Shown: positions 1-8,049, counted from the first letter of the stretch. The stretch is DNA of 64,000 nucleotides from Catalinimonas alkaloidigena (GCF_900100765.1 NZ_FNFO01000004.1:186001-250000), one strand, 5' to 3'. Notes: generated from the letters alone by a model not told the origin. Made by a program: numbers and translations.

Positions 1-1159
1 GCAGATCGTCGACAGAACCCATGCGGGTACCGGAAGCGGTCAGCGCGTTACTCAAAAATGATTTCTCGTTGAGAAACCACGTGTGCGTGAGGCCCAGCAC
101 GCCCAGGTCAGCGCTTTGTTCGTAGCGGTTCAGCGGCTTCTCTTCGTCATTTTCCTCTACCAGGTGAATCGAACTCAAGCCGCCCAGGCCGTACACCGTC
201 ACTACATTTTTCTTGCCGACGGGCAGTTCTACGTTGAACGAGGCATCCTGGTATTTCGGCACGCCGCCGTAATCCAGAATCCCGATCTCCGAAAAGAGTT
301 GCAGTGCTGAGTAGCGATAATTGGCGATGTAGGAGCCGCCGTACTGCTTGCTGAAGGGGCCTTCCGCCGTCACGTCGAGGCCAATCATGCTGGCCCCCAG
401 CGTAAACTCACGTTGCTCGTTATTGCCCTTTTTGAACCGCATGTCGAATACTCCCGAAAGGGCATTGCCGTATTCGGCGGGAAACGCACCGGAGAAAAAG
501 TCGGAGTTGTCGAGCATGTTGCTGTTGAGCGCGTTGATCGGTCCACCCGTGGCGCCTTCGCTCGCGAAGTGGTTCGGATTGGGAGTTTCCACGCCCTCCA
601 GCCGCCACAGGATGCCCTTCGGCGAGTTGCCGCGCACCACAATGTCGTTGTTGCCTTCCGCGTTGCCCGTCACCCCGGCGAAGGAAGCCACCATCCGGGC
701 CGGATCGTTGATGGAACCCGCGTACCGCTGCGTCTCTTCCACCGAAAAGCTCCGCGCGCTGACCAACGCCATGTCGTTCAGGACGTCGCCCTGATTGGTT
801 TCCGAGGTCACCACCACCTCGTCGAGGCTGGCGACCGACTCCTGCATGGGAACGTTGAGAATCACCTCTTTGGCGGCCGTCACCAGCAGGTTGGACACGA
901 CGCGCTCCTCGTAGCCGGTGTAGGTGATCCAGAGCGAGACGCGCCCCACCGGCACGTTTTCGATTCTGAAATTTCCGTCCAGGTCGGTCACCGCCCCTTG
1001 GACCGGATCGGACTGGAGGATACGGACGGTTGCGCCTACCAATGGGGTTTGTGAGTCCTGGTCTTTGAGCGTCCCGCGAATGGTTTGCGTAGCGTGCTGC
1101 GCATACCCGACGTGCACGAGTAACAGCAATAGGAGAAGCAGAAAGGGTTTGCGTTTCAT
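1..1159 (-). CDS. TonB-dependent outer-membrane receptor (N-terminal part; C-terminus beyond window)
   Basis: The open frame runs from an ATG at 1159 off the left edge, so only the first ~386 residues are visible. It starts with a signal peptide (MKRKPFLLLLLLLLVHVGYA, then Q). A carboxypeptidase-regulatory-like beta domain follows at about residues 25-110 (GTLKDQDSQTPLVGATV, TDLDGNFRIENVPVG), ending in the linker SLDEVVVTSE. The plug domain follows, with VVRGNSPKG and GAFPAEYGNALSGVFDMRFKKG. This layout is typical of Bacteroidota TonB-dependent receptors that import a ligand across the outer membrane. No SusD partner is visible on this side and the ligand is unknown. A GGGGTA bipartite motif lies 47-57 bp upstream of the start. 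Confidence 0.9.
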   Translation of the reverse strand, partial: MKRKPFLLLLLLLLVHVGYAQHATQTIRGTLKDQDSQTPLVGATVRILQSDPVQGAVTDLDGNFRIENVPVGRVSLWITYTGYEERVVSNLLVTAAKEVILNVPMQESVASLDEVVVTSETNQGDVLNDMALVSARSFSVEETQRYAGSINDPARMVASFAGVTGNAEGNNDIVVRGNSPKGILWRLEGVETPNPNHFASEGATGGPINALNSNMLDNSDFFSGAFPAEYGNALSGVFDMRFKKGNNEQREFTLGASMIGLDVTAEGPFSKQYGGSYIANYRYSALQLFSEIGILDYGGVPKYQDASFNVELPVGKKNVVTVYGLGGLSSIHLVEENDEEKPLNRYEQSADLGVLGLTHTWFLNEKSFLSNALTASGTRMGSVDDL

Positions 1160-1185
1160 ACGTTTGATTGATGTGATCTATCCGT

Positions 1186-1216
1186 ATGAAAATCAAAGTC
1201 GACGCTACCCCTACGC
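1186..1216 (-). promoter_or_regulatory. Bipartite motif GCGTAGGGGTA-N14-TTTCAT upstream of the TonB receptor
   Basis: Read on the minus strand, GCGTAGGGGTA (1216-1206) is followed after 14 bp by TTTCAT (1191-1186). The same two blocks with the same spacing lie upstream of the next gene at 2319-2349. The upstream block ends 47 bp before the ATG at 1159. It does not resemble the housekeeping TTTG/TAnnTTTG promoter, so an alternative (ECF) sigma promoter or an activator site is inferred. Confidence 0.5.
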
Positions 1217-1248
1217 ATTGACTAAAAAAACTTCCAACCCCGCTCAAA

Positions 1249-1286
1249 ATAAAAAAAGCGAGCTCCCTTAAAGAAGGAAACCCGCT
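1249..1286 (-). terminator. Rho-independent terminator after the LA_2272-type gene
   Basis: On the minus strand a 13-bp stem (AGCGGGTTTCCTT pairing with AAGGGAGCTCGCT, including several G-U pairs) with a 4-nt loop is followed directly by a run of T. It lies just past the stop codon at 1307 and ahead of the TonB receptor promoter region. Confidence 0.7.
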
Positions 1287-1306
1287 AAAATGGACTCAAT
1301 CTTGTC

Positions 1307-2290
1307 TCAAAACAGGATATTCACGCCGCCCGACAAGCCCAGGTAGACGCCCTGCAACTCCCGGGAAGAATCTTTTTGCCAGATGAAGTGATCGACCAGT
1401 TCTTTGCTTTCCGCCTGATTGGTATTGGCGTAATTGAGCGTAGGTCCGGCGTAGAGTTCCAGAAAGTTGGCGAACCGAACGGAGGGCAATAACCGAAGCG
1501 AGGCGCGCAGGTAGTCGCCTTTCCCAAAGTCGAACAGGTTGATGGCCGCAGCCTCGGCCCGAAGATGAAAGAAACGTTGCGTCAGTAGGTGCGCGCCGAT
1601 ACCACCCTCCATCGCATACACCGCTTCTTCGTTTTTGAGATTATAGCCGATCCCTAAAATGCTGTAGAGTACCCGCCCCCCCGAACGAAAGGAAACCAGG
1701 GTGGTCCGGGTTTCGTCCACCGCCACGCCGATGCTCTTCTCGCCGGTTTTGATCAGGTTCAGGACACCAATGGCGTAGTCGCTCGAGTCGGCGAGGTTGA
1801 TCACCCCGATTTGCAATCCTTTTACCGTTTTGGCGACGTTGACTACGCCGGACAGTTGAAAGCCGGTCACGTCGCGCGCGGTGTTGACCACACCCCCGAC
1901 CTGTAGGCCCCGCATGTCGTCGGCAGTCAGGTTGGCTACGCCAGCCAGGTGAAGTCCCTCCTGGCGTTGGCTTTGGTTGAGGACCCCGCCCGCGACCAAC
2001 CCGCGGGAGCTGCCCGTGGTAACATTGGCGACGCCCCCGAGTTGCAACCCGTCCACCCGTCCTCGGTTCACGTTGGCAACGCCGCCGAGTTCAAGGCCCT
2101 TCACCCCACCATTGACGCCGTAGATCGCGTTTAGCGAGAAGTGATTGGCGTAATCGCCCGAGCGGGTTCCGGCGGTGCCGACCGGATACGCCAGCGAAAC
2201 CTGGGCGATGTGCACGCTGGTAGAATCCTGGGCTCGTACGGCCGTGGTCAAAAGAAGGAAGAGCGCAAAGAAGGTATAAATCGTTTTCAT
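1307..2290 (-). CDS. LA_2272-type surface repeat protein, exported
   Basis: The frame is open further upstream, but the start is placed at the ATG at 2290 because it begins a clear signal peptide (MKTIYTFFALFLLLTTAVRA, then Q). This gives 327 aa. Residues ~45-170 are about six tandem ~22-residue repeats of the form GL-LGGVANV---G-V, for example VDGLQLGGVANVTTGSSRG and MRGLQVGGVVNTARD. The second half looks like membrane beta-strands. Such repeats define the LA_2272 surface-repeat family, whose function is unknown. The gene is followed by a terminator and shares its upstream motif with the TonB receptor gene. Confidence 0.8.
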   Translation of the reverse strand: MKTIYTFFALFLLLTTAVRAQDSTSVHIAQVSLAYPVGTAGTRSGDYANHFSLNAIYGVNGGVKGLELGGVANVNRGRVDGLQLGGVANVTTGSSRGLVAGGVLNQSQRQEGLHLAGVANLTADDMRGLQVGGVVNTARDVTGFQLSGVVNVAKTVKGLQIGVINLADSSDYAIGVLNLIKTGEKSIGVAVDETRTTLVSFRSGGRVLYSILGIGYNLKNEEAVYAMEGGIGAHLLTQRFFHLRAEAAAINLFDFGKGDYLRASLRLLPSVRFANFLELYAGPTLNYANTNQAESKELVDHFIWQKDSSRELQGVYLGLSGGVNILF

Positions 2291-2318
2291 GGTTCGTGGT
2301 TGATGTTGGTTTGCTCTG

Positions 2319-2349
2319 ATGAAACCTGAAGGCGCGCTTACCCCTACGC
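2319..2349 (-). promoter_or_regulatory. Bipartite motif GCGTAGGGGTA-N14-TTTCAT upstream of the surface repeat protein
   Basis: This is the second copy of the element at 1186-1216. GCGTAGGGGTA (2349-2339 on the minus strand), a 14-bp spacer of unrelated sequence, and TTTCAT (2324-2319) are identical in both blocks. The upstream block ends 49 bp before the ATG at 2290. Conservation of both blocks, spacing and distance from the start codon, with divergent sequence between them, argues for a shared promoter or operator. Confidence 0.5.
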
Positions 2350-2443
2350 GGCGTTGAAATTTTTTTGCGTCGCCGCTCCTGCCGCCGGCTTGTTTTCGTG
2401 AATTCTTCGTGCCACCTTGGTTCTTTTCCACCTTGCCCGCCCT

Positions 2444-3367
2444 ATGAAACACCTACTCTTCCTGCTCCTGATTTGCCCCTTTTGCATCGAGGGTTCACGC
2501 GCCCAATCGCTGCCCGAGCGACTGGGCTATCCGAAAGACACCAAACTTCTGATCATCCACGCCGACGACCTGGGCGTCTCCCACGCGGAGAATGCCGCCA
2601 GCATCGCCGCCTTCGAGCGGGGGCTGGTCAATTCCGGGAGTATCATGGTGCCCTGCCCCTGGTTTCCGGAAATTGCCGCTTACGCCCGCGCGCACCCCGA
2701 GGCCGACCTGGGACTGCACCTGACACTCACCAGCGAGTGGAAACAGTACAAATGGGGACCGGTGGTCGCCGGAGAACAAACCGCCGGGCTGGTCGATGCC
2801 CAGGGATACTTCTTTGACAATACGACCTCGGTCGCGACAAAGGCTTCGCCCGACGAAGTAGAGCGGGAAATCCGAGCGCAGATCGAACGGGCCAAGCAAT
2901 TTGGGGTCGATCCGACGCACTTCGATGCGCACATGGCGGGCATGTTTGTCCGGCCCGAGTTTTTCAAACTCTACCTCGACCTCAGTCACGAATACCGGGT
3001 TCCGGTGTTGATCGTGAAAGAGATCTTCACCAGACTTAACATAAATCAAAATAATTACGTAACAGATCAGGATGTAGTACTGGATCAGTTGTTCATGGCC
3101 GAACCCGCCGATTACGCGGCCGGCATGGAAGCGTACTATACCCGCGTGCTGAAGGAAGTACAACCCGGCTTGAGTTGTCTGCTGATTCATGTGGCGTACG
3201 ACAACGCCGAAATGCAGGCCGTGACGGTCGATCATCCGGACTACGGAGCCGCTTGGCGGCAAGCCGATTTCGATTTCTTCACCGGGGCGAAGTGTCGGCA
3301 ACTGCTAAAAGAACAAAACATTCGGTTGATCACCTGGCGTGAAATTCGCGACAAGTTGTATCGTTAA
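2444..3367 (+). CDS. YdjC/ChbG-family carbohydrate deacetylase, exported
   Basis: The start at 2444 gives a signal peptide (MKHLLFLLLICPFCIEGSRA, then Q), and an in-frame alternative start at 2417 only adds residues ahead of it. The 307-aa product carries YdjC-fold hallmarks. LLIIHADDLGVSH supplies the Asp-Asp metal/catalytic pair, LGLHLTLTSEW the His of the HLxLT motif, and PTHFDAHMAG a second metal His region. Family members remove acetyl groups from sugars such as chitooligosaccharides using a divalent metal. Export suggests action on an imported or envelope glycan. It ends 6 bp before the next gene, so the two are probably co-transcribed. The substrate is not determined. Confidence 0.85.
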   Translation: MKHLLFLLLICPFCIEGSRAQSLPERLGYPKDTKLLIIHADDLGVSHAENAASIAAFERGLVNSGSIMVPCPWFPEIAAYARAHPEADLGLHLTLTSEWKQYKWGPVVAGEQTAGLVDAQGYFFDNTTSVATKASPDEVEREIRAQIERAKQFGVDPTHFDAHMAGMFVRPEFFKLYLDLSHEYRVPVLIVKEIFTRLNINQNNYVTDQDVVLDQLFMAEPADYAAGMEAYYTRVLKEVQPGLSCLLIHVAYDNAEMQAVTVDHPDYGAAWRQADFDFFTGAKCRQLLKEQNIRLITWREIRDKLYR

Positions 3368-3373
3368 ACTCGT

Positions 3374-4072
3374 ATGAAACCTCTTGCCTTCCCGCCCGGA
3401 GAAGATGAAACCAGCCCCCTCAAAAAGTGGCTCAGCTACGTGTGGCCCCTGACGCACCACGTGCAGTCCGACCTCAGCGGCACGCTCGAAGTGAGCTGGG
3501 TCAACGGCCGGAAAGTCCTCGACAGCCGGAACGCCAACTACTCGTACGGATCGCTTCAAACGATTCTAACCTACGGACTGGCGCACCTGGATTTTTCGGC
3601 GGAGGCTCCTGTTCTGTTGCTCGGCCTGGGCGGGGGCAGCATTTTGCGTCCCTTACGGGAAGCGTTCCGCTGCACCGGACCGATTACAGCGGTAGAAGTA
3701 GATCCGGTCGTGATCGACCTGGCGCACCGCGAATTTCAGGTGGGCGACGTTCCAGACCTGACCATTGTGCAGGCCGATGCGGTGGCTTACGTGACGCAAT
3801 GCACCCAGCGATTCGGGCTCGTCATCGTGGATGTGTTTGTGGACGATCAGGTACCGCCGGTTTTCTACGCGCTGACCTTCTGGGAACGGCTGGCGTCACT
3901 TCTGCGCCCCGGCGGAAGCGTCCTTTTCAACGCGGGGCTCCACCGCCGCCATGCCCTGCGCCTGGAAGCGCTGATCGAAGGCATGCACCCCCGAATTCAG
4001 TTGCAACGCCACGAGCGGGTCAACGGAACGAACACGCTGCTGCTGGGAAAATCTGTTGCTCCGACTGAGTAG
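3374..4072 (+). CDS. Spermidine synthase-like SAM-binding protein
   Basis: A 232-aa cytoplasmic protein with the polyamine-synthase Rossmann fold. The glycine-rich SAM loop is LLLGLGGGS (residues ~76-84), the acidic ribose-binding residue lies in ITAVEVDPVVIDLA, and the active-site region is FGLVIVDVFVDDQVP. This is shorter than true spermidine synthases (~280 aa) and lacks their full N-terminal domain. It therefore fits the spermidine-synthase-like group of unknown substrate seen beside other genes in Bacteroidota. Polyamine synthesis is possible but not supported by the neighbours. Confidence 0.75.
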   Translation: MKPLAFPPGEDETSPLKKWLSYVWPLTHHVQSDLSGTLEVSWVNGRKVLDSRNANYSYGSLQTILTYGLAHLDFSAEAPVLLLGLGGGSILRPLREAFRCTGPITAVEVDPVVIDLAHREFQVGDVPDLTIVQADAVAYVTQCTQRFGLVIVDVFVDDQVPPVFYALTFWERLASLLRPGGSVLFNAGLHRRHALRLEALIEGMHPRIQLQRHERVNGTNTLLLGKSVAPTE

Positions 4073-4140
4073 ACGCCGACAGGTGGTTGTCTCTACATAG
4101 GAAATTCACCACGTCTATCCCGACTGCAACCTCCCCTCCT

Positions 4141-5301
4141 ATGCACCCGAACCGCCGCCACTTCCTCAAGCACTCGTTGACTACGGCCGCCGCTGGTGTG
4201 GCCGCCACCGCCCTGCCGCACGACCTGTTCGGCGCCCCGACTTCCCGCTACCGGGAACTGCGCGCGCCTCGCCGCCGTCCTGTCCAGCCGAAGGAGTCGA
4301 TACGCTTTTCGGTGATCGGACTGAACCACGGCCACATTTACGGGCAGGTTGAATCGTTGCTGGAAGGAGGCGGTCAGTTGGTGTCGGTCTACGCGAAAGA
4401 GGCCGATCTGCTGAAGGATTTCACCAAGCGGTACCCGAACGCCAAAGTGGCCCAGAGCGAGAAAGAGATCCTGGAAGACAAGTCCATTCAGCTGGTGGCC
4501 AGCGCGGCCATTCCGGTGGAGCGCGCGCCGCTCGGCATCCGGGTGATGCAACACGGCAAAGACTACATGGTCGACAAACCCGGCATCATCACCCTCGAAC
4601 AACTGGAAGCGGTGAAGCGCGTCCAACGCGAAACGCAGCGCATCTACTCGATCATGTACAGCGAGCGCATGCGCAATCCCGCTACGGTTCACGCCGGCGA
4701 ACTGGTGCAGGCCGGCGCCATCGGGCAGGTGGTCCAGACCCTTGGTATGGGGCCGCACCGTATGCGCCCCGAAACGCGCCCCGACTGGTTTTTCGATCCA
4801 GCCAAGTTCGGTGGAATTTTGTGTGACATCGGCTCCCACCAGAGCGACCAGTTTCTGTTCTTCACCGGCTCCACAACCGGCGAAGTCATCTCGTCGCAGG
4901 TCGGCAACTTCAACAACCCGAAGTATCCCCAGTTCGAGGATTTCGGGGACATGCACGTGCGCGGCAACCAGGGCACTGGCTACATCCGCATCGACTGGTT
5001 CACACCCGACGGACTGCCCACCTGGGGCGACGGCCGCCTGACCATCCTGGGTACGGACGGCTACATCGAGCTCCGCAAGTACGTGGACATCGCAGGACGC
5101 GAAGGGGGCGACCATCTGTTTCTGGTTGATCAGAAAGAAGTGAAGTACATTGATTGCAGCGACGTGCACATGCCTTACGGCGAACAACTGGTGCACGACG
5201 TGGTGCATCGGACCGAAACGGCCATGACGCAGGCGCACTGTTTCCTGGCAACGGAACTGGCACTCAACGCCCAGAAAAAGGCCTACCGGTTCAATTTGTA
5301 G
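4141..5301 (+). CDS. Gfo/Idh/MocA-family oxidoreductase with Tat signal
   Basis: The ATG at 4141 starts a twin-arginine signal peptide (NRRHFLKHSLTTAAAGVAA), whereas the upstream TTG at 4087 would bury it. The mature part has the NAD(P)-binding Rossmann start IRFSVIGLNHGHIYGQVESL, the family Lys region KDYMVDKPGIIT, and a C-terminal Gfo/Idh/MocA alpha/beta domain with GGILCDIGSHQSDQFLFF. Total length is 386 aa. Tat-exported members of this family in Bacteroidota act on periplasmic sugars or glycosides, which is inferred here. A short lower-GC pseudogene follows 20 bp downstream. Confidence 0.85.
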   Translation: MHPNRRHFLKHSLTTAAAGVAATALPHDLFGAPTSRYRELRAPRRRPVQPKESIRFSVIGLNHGHIYGQVESLLEGGGQLVSVYAKEADLLKDFTKRYPNAKVAQSEKEILEDKSIQLVASAAIPVERAPLGIRVMQHGKDYMVDKPGIITLEQLEAVKRVQRETQRIYSIMYSERMRNPATVHAGELVQAGAIGQVVQTLGMGPHRMRPETRPDWFFDPAKFGGILCDIGSHQSDQFLFFTGSTTGEVISSQVGNFNNPKYPQFEDFGDMHVRGNQGTGYIRIDWFTPDGLPTWGDGRLTILGTDGYIELRKYVDIAGREGGDHLFLVDQKEVKYIDCSDVHMPYGEQLVHDVVHRTETAMTQAHCFLATELALNAQKKAYRFNL

Positions 5302-5321
5302 AAAGAAAAGAAGGGTACGTG

Positions 5322-5801
5322 ATGCAACAGGTAGACTGGCCGTTTCTGAAAAGGAAAATCTATTAGAGCGATGGCTCCCTGCGCGATCTCTACGTTCTGA
5401 ACGCTACGCAAGCGGACTGGCTCAAGTGGGTAAAGTTCGTCAATGCTACGTATGAGGTCGAATTCTATAACGGGCAAACCGAAACAACCAGCTCCATCAT
5501 TCAACAAGACGCCCTCCTTGCTTACTGGACCGGAAAAACAGATCTAATTAACAGTGCTACCCTTTTGATAGGAGCCATGCTGATCAAATGTCATTTCTTT
5601 ACGGACGACGAGATTGAAAATGACGTTGACCCTCGTGAAGTTCGCAGCCTAGAGGATCATCAGCGGCTTCTCGACTACATGATCCGCCTTTCAACACTAC
5701 TGGATCAACCTGTGATCCTAACGCCCGAAAATACGCCTGATCTCATTCATATGCGGGGGTATCAAGAGCAAGTCGATCTCTCAAACCGCCGATTCAAGTA
5801 A
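5322..5801 (+). pseudogene. Small conserved hypothetical gene interrupted by in-frame TAG
   Basis: From an ATG at 5322 one frame reads MQQVDWPFLKRKIY, then TAG (5364-5366), then 145 further sense codons to TAA at 5801. The part after the TAG (SDGSLRDLYVLNATQADWLKWVKFV at its start, later ENDVDPREVRSLEDHQRLLDYM and PVILTPEN) looks like a complete protein read through to a natural end. The residue at the TAG would normally continue the N-terminal segment. Base composition is more AT-rich than both neighbours. A nonsense mutation is likeliest. Restart at TTG 5565, a sequencing error, or readthrough are alternatives. The function of the family is unknown. Confidence 0.6.
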
Positions 5802-5811
5802 GCGTTCGTAT

Positions 5812-5851
5812 AAAAAAATGGGTGCCGGACTTCCGTCATGGCCCGACACCC
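5812..5851 (-). terminator. Terminator after the kelch-DUF4907 operon
   Basis: On the minus strand GGGTGTCGG pairs with CCGGCACCC (one mismatch), followed by ATTTTTTTAT. It lies 31 bp past the stop codon of the DUF4907 gene and faces the end of the plus-strand pseudogene. Confidence 0.65.
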
Positions 5852-5881
5852 TTCCTTCCTATATCACTGCATCGTAACAGA

Positions 5882-6202
5882 TCAGCGTTTCCCCTCCAGG
5901 CTGTCCAGTTCGGCGGCGCTCAGTCGGGGCGGAAACTGATGTGATTCCAGTTTGGCAACTACCAATCTGGCCGTCTGTAGGGCCTGTGTTTCGCTATGAA
6001 ACGGCTGGCGTGCAGCACGAACCGGCACAAAGGGTTGGTCGATCACCGTTTTCTGATCTTGCAGGATCCGGTAGCCCCAACCGCCTTCTACCGCATAGGC
6101 CTCAACGCGGTAAGGCGGGGTGGTGGGCGTAAACCACACGATCCCTCCCACCATACACACCACCAACAGGACTCCCACTGGCCAGCGCTGCTTAATCTTC
6201 AT
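5882..6202 (-). CDS. DUF4907-family small membrane-anchored protein
   Basis: The start ATG at 6202 gives 106 aa: a short basic N-terminus, a membrane segment (PVGVLLVVCMVGGIVWF, residues ~8-24), then a small extracytoplasmic domain with GGWGYRILQDQKTVIDQPFVP and FHSETQALQTARLVVAKL. That pattern matches DUF4907, a Bacteroidota family of unknown role. The coding start overlaps the last 11 bp of the kelch gene upstream, so translation is probably coupled. A terminator follows, making this the last gene of a two-gene operon. Confidence 0.75.
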   Translation of the reverse strand: MKIKQRWPVGVLLVVCMVGGIVWFTPTTPPYRVEAYAVEGGWGYRILQDQKTVIDQPFVPVRAARQPFHSETQALQTARLVVAKLESHQFPPRLSAAELDSLEGKR

Positions 6203-7175
6203 CGTCGTATTCGTCCAGCGGTGCAAATCGCCAGAAATCATCGTAGTAACCGCCGCTGCTGGTGCCCAACCCCATGTAGCCGTAGGAGCCGATGCTGAAC
6301 GCGACCCCATAGTTGCGCCCGGTGCCTTCGAACGAAGTGCGCTGCGTCCAGCTATCGTCAACGGGATTGTACTCCCAGAAATCGCGTAACGAACCGGAAC
6401 TGGTCCCGGCACCGATGTACCCCCGGTCGGCAATGGCAAACGACAGTGCGTAGCCGCGGGCACTTCCGTCGTAATCGGACAGGTCGGCGGCTTCGGTCCA
6501 GGCGTCGCCTTCCGGATCATAGGCCCAGAAATCGCTCAGGTAAGCGCCGTTGCTCACACCCAAGCCCACGTAGGCACGGCTGCCGGCCACGAAGGCGCTG
6601 GCGCCCTGGCGTTTCTCCCCTTTGATGCTCGCGACTTTGGTCCAGGTATCGGCAGACGGATCGTAGCGATAGAAATCGTTAAAGTGGTTGCTGGCGTAGC
6701 CCGTCCCGACGTACCCGAAACCGTTGGCGGCAAAGGCTACGGCGTATTGCCGCGCACCGCCGGCAAATTCGGCAACAGGCGTCCAGGTATTGGCGACCGC
6801 GTCGTAACGCCAGAAATCTGCCAGATAGCCATTGGGGTCGGCATCACTGTAGCCGGTCCCGATAAAGCCATAGTTCCCGACCGCAAACGCCACCGCCGCA
6901 TTTCGTGCGACGCCCTCAAAATCGGCGACCTGGGTCCAGGTATCGCGTGCCGGGTCGTACGACCAGAAATCCTTCAGGCGTTCGTCGCCGTCGTAACCGG
7001 TTCCGACATACGCCTTTTCGCCCATCACGAAACTCACCGCCGAACTCCGCGCCACGCCTTCGAAATACGCCTGCCGTGTCCAGTTGCCGAGGATGTCATC
7101 ATCGTCGTCGTCGTTACAGGCTCCCAACAAAACTAAAAGCGGCAGACAACCGCACATCCATACGCGTAAACTCAT
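6192..7175 (-). CDS. Kelch-repeat lipoprotein (beta-propeller)
   Basis: A 327-aa protein with a lipoprotein signal ending LLVLLGAC (Cys20), followed by a run of six Asp. At least six kelch-type blades follow, each with the pattern R-A-VAF--G--Y-GTGY-----DFW-YDP--DTWT-VA, so the mature protein should be a single beta-propeller attached to the outer membrane. The C-terminus is again acidic (DEYDDED). Kelch propellers of this type bind proteins or glycans and the ligand here is unknown. It is co-transcribed with the DUF4907 gene. The upstream region carries a TACGCGC direct repeat that may bind the adjacent LytTR regulator. Confidence 0.85.
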   Translation of the reverse strand: MSLRVWMCGCLPLLVLLGACNDDDDDDILGNWTRQAYFEGVARSSAVSFVMGEKAYVGTGYDGDERLKDFWSYDPARDTWTQVADFEGVARNAAVAFAVGNYGFIGTGYSDADPNGYLADFWRYDAVANTWTPVAEFAGGARQYAVAFAANGFGYVGTGYASNHFNDFYRYDPSADTWTKVASIKGEKRQGASAFVAGSRAYVGLGVSNGAYLSDFWAYDPEGDAWTEAADLSDYDGSARGYALSFAIADRGYIGAGTSSGSLRDFWEYNPVDDSWTQRTSFEGTGRNYGVAFSIGSYGYMGLGTSSGGYYDDFWRFAPLDEYDDED

Positions 7176-7213
7176 AGATTCTTTGGTTCAATATTCCCTC
7201 AAAGAACGGCGTA

Positions 7214-7242
7214 TACGCGCAGAACGCGGGCTTTGTACGCGC
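7214..7242 (-). promoter_or_regulatory. TACGCGC direct repeats, candidate LytTR binding site
   Basis: TACGCGC occurs at 7214-7220 and 7236-7242, offset by 22 bp (two helical turns), 39-67 bp upstream of the kelch start at 7175. A perfect palindrome GCGTATACGC (7209-7218) overlaps the first copy. LytTR-domain regulators are known to bind pairs of direct repeats about two turns apart, and a LytTR gene lies immediately upstream. Binding is inferred. Confidence 0.4.
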
Positions 7243-7300
7243 CTCAATCGACAGAAGGCGCATTCGTGCCGCCCCGGGTCGATTTTTTCTCTACGAAGCC

Positions 7301-7981
7301 TCAGACCGCTACGCCGAAGCCGCGCAACAGGGATTCGCGGTACAACGGACCGATGGGCAACTCCTGTCCAGCCACCTGCACGTGCTGGCGGCTAATGGCC
7401 TCGACGTGGGGAAGCGCTACAAGGTACGAGCGATGAATCCGGGCAAAATCCTGCGCAGGCAAACGGCTGCTCAACTCCCGGAAGCTCATGAGCGTCAGGA
7501 CCGGATGCGGCAGGGAACGCACGTAGATCTTCAGGTAATCTTTCAGGCCTTCGACGTAGAGGATGTCGTCCAGCAGCAAGCGCACGAGGCGGTGCCCCGA
7601 CCGTACAAACAGCGACTTCTGCAGCCAGGGGGTTCGCTCGTGGGTAACGGGCCGGTGCAGAAAGCGCTGAAGTGCCCGCTCGAAGTCGGCGTATTGCAGC
7701 GGCTTCAACAGAAAATCGAGCGCCCCGATGCGGTACCCGAGCAATGCATGCTGCTCCTGTTCCGACATCAGGATCACGGGCGTCTGTTCCGCCCACGACG
7801 GAAGCCGTATCAAGGTCGTCTCCGGTTCGGCAATGCCATAAAAAATGAGGTCGTAGGCTTCGGTCGGTGCGTCGGGTTGCGTCGCCGACACCGCATCGAG
7901 GAGCGTCGTTCGGCGGGCAAAGCGCTGGAGTACGTGCAGCGCAGTCGCGTCGGTATCCAGCAGGAGGGTTTTCAAGTGCAT
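7301..7981 (-). CDS. LytTR-family response regulator with degenerate receiver
   Basis: A 226-aa cytoplasmic DNA-binding protein. Residues 1-115 form a receiver fold with the acidic pair in LLLDTD (Asp9, Asp11) and the Lys of LDFLLKPL. The phospho-acceptor position in YDLIFYGIAEPE is Gly49 where Asp is expected. Residues ~125-220 are a LytTR domain (DILYVEGLKDYLKIYV, FARIHRSYLVALPHVEAI). No histidine kinase lies beside it. Loss of the Asp suggests phosphorylation-independent control. Its position between the kelch and DUF4270 genes makes these its likely targets. Confidence 0.85.
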   Translation of the reverse strand: MHLKTLLLDTDATALHVLQRFARRTTLLDAVSATQPDAPTEAYDLIFYGIAEPETTLIRLPSWAEQTPVILMSEQEQHALLGYRIGALDFLLKPLQYADFERALQRFLHRPVTHERTPWLQKSLFVRSGHRLVRLLLDDILYVEGLKDYLKIYVRSLPHPVLTLMSFRELSSRLPAQDFARIHRSYLVALPHVEAISRQHVQVAGQELPIGPLYRESLLRGFGVAV

Positions 7982-8031
7982 AGCGGGGAAAGAAAGTCGG
8001 GATGATTAACAGATTGGTCGAGAAAGGAAAC

Positions 8032-8049
8032 CGCCCGGTATATCGGGCG
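8032..8049. repeat. Inverted repeat CGCCCG-N6-CGGGCG in a divergent promoter region
   Basis: A 6-bp perfect inverted repeat with a GTATAT centre lies between the divergent LytTR regulator (start 7981) and DUF4270 gene (start 8091). It has no T-run, so an operator is more likely than a terminator. The binding protein is unknown. Confidence 0.35.

Noticed and set aside
4093-5238. 381-codon minus-strand frame over the Tat oxidoreductase
   Set aside because: The product is rich in Val/His/Asp typical of antisense frames of GC-rich genes, and no start region or motif supports it.
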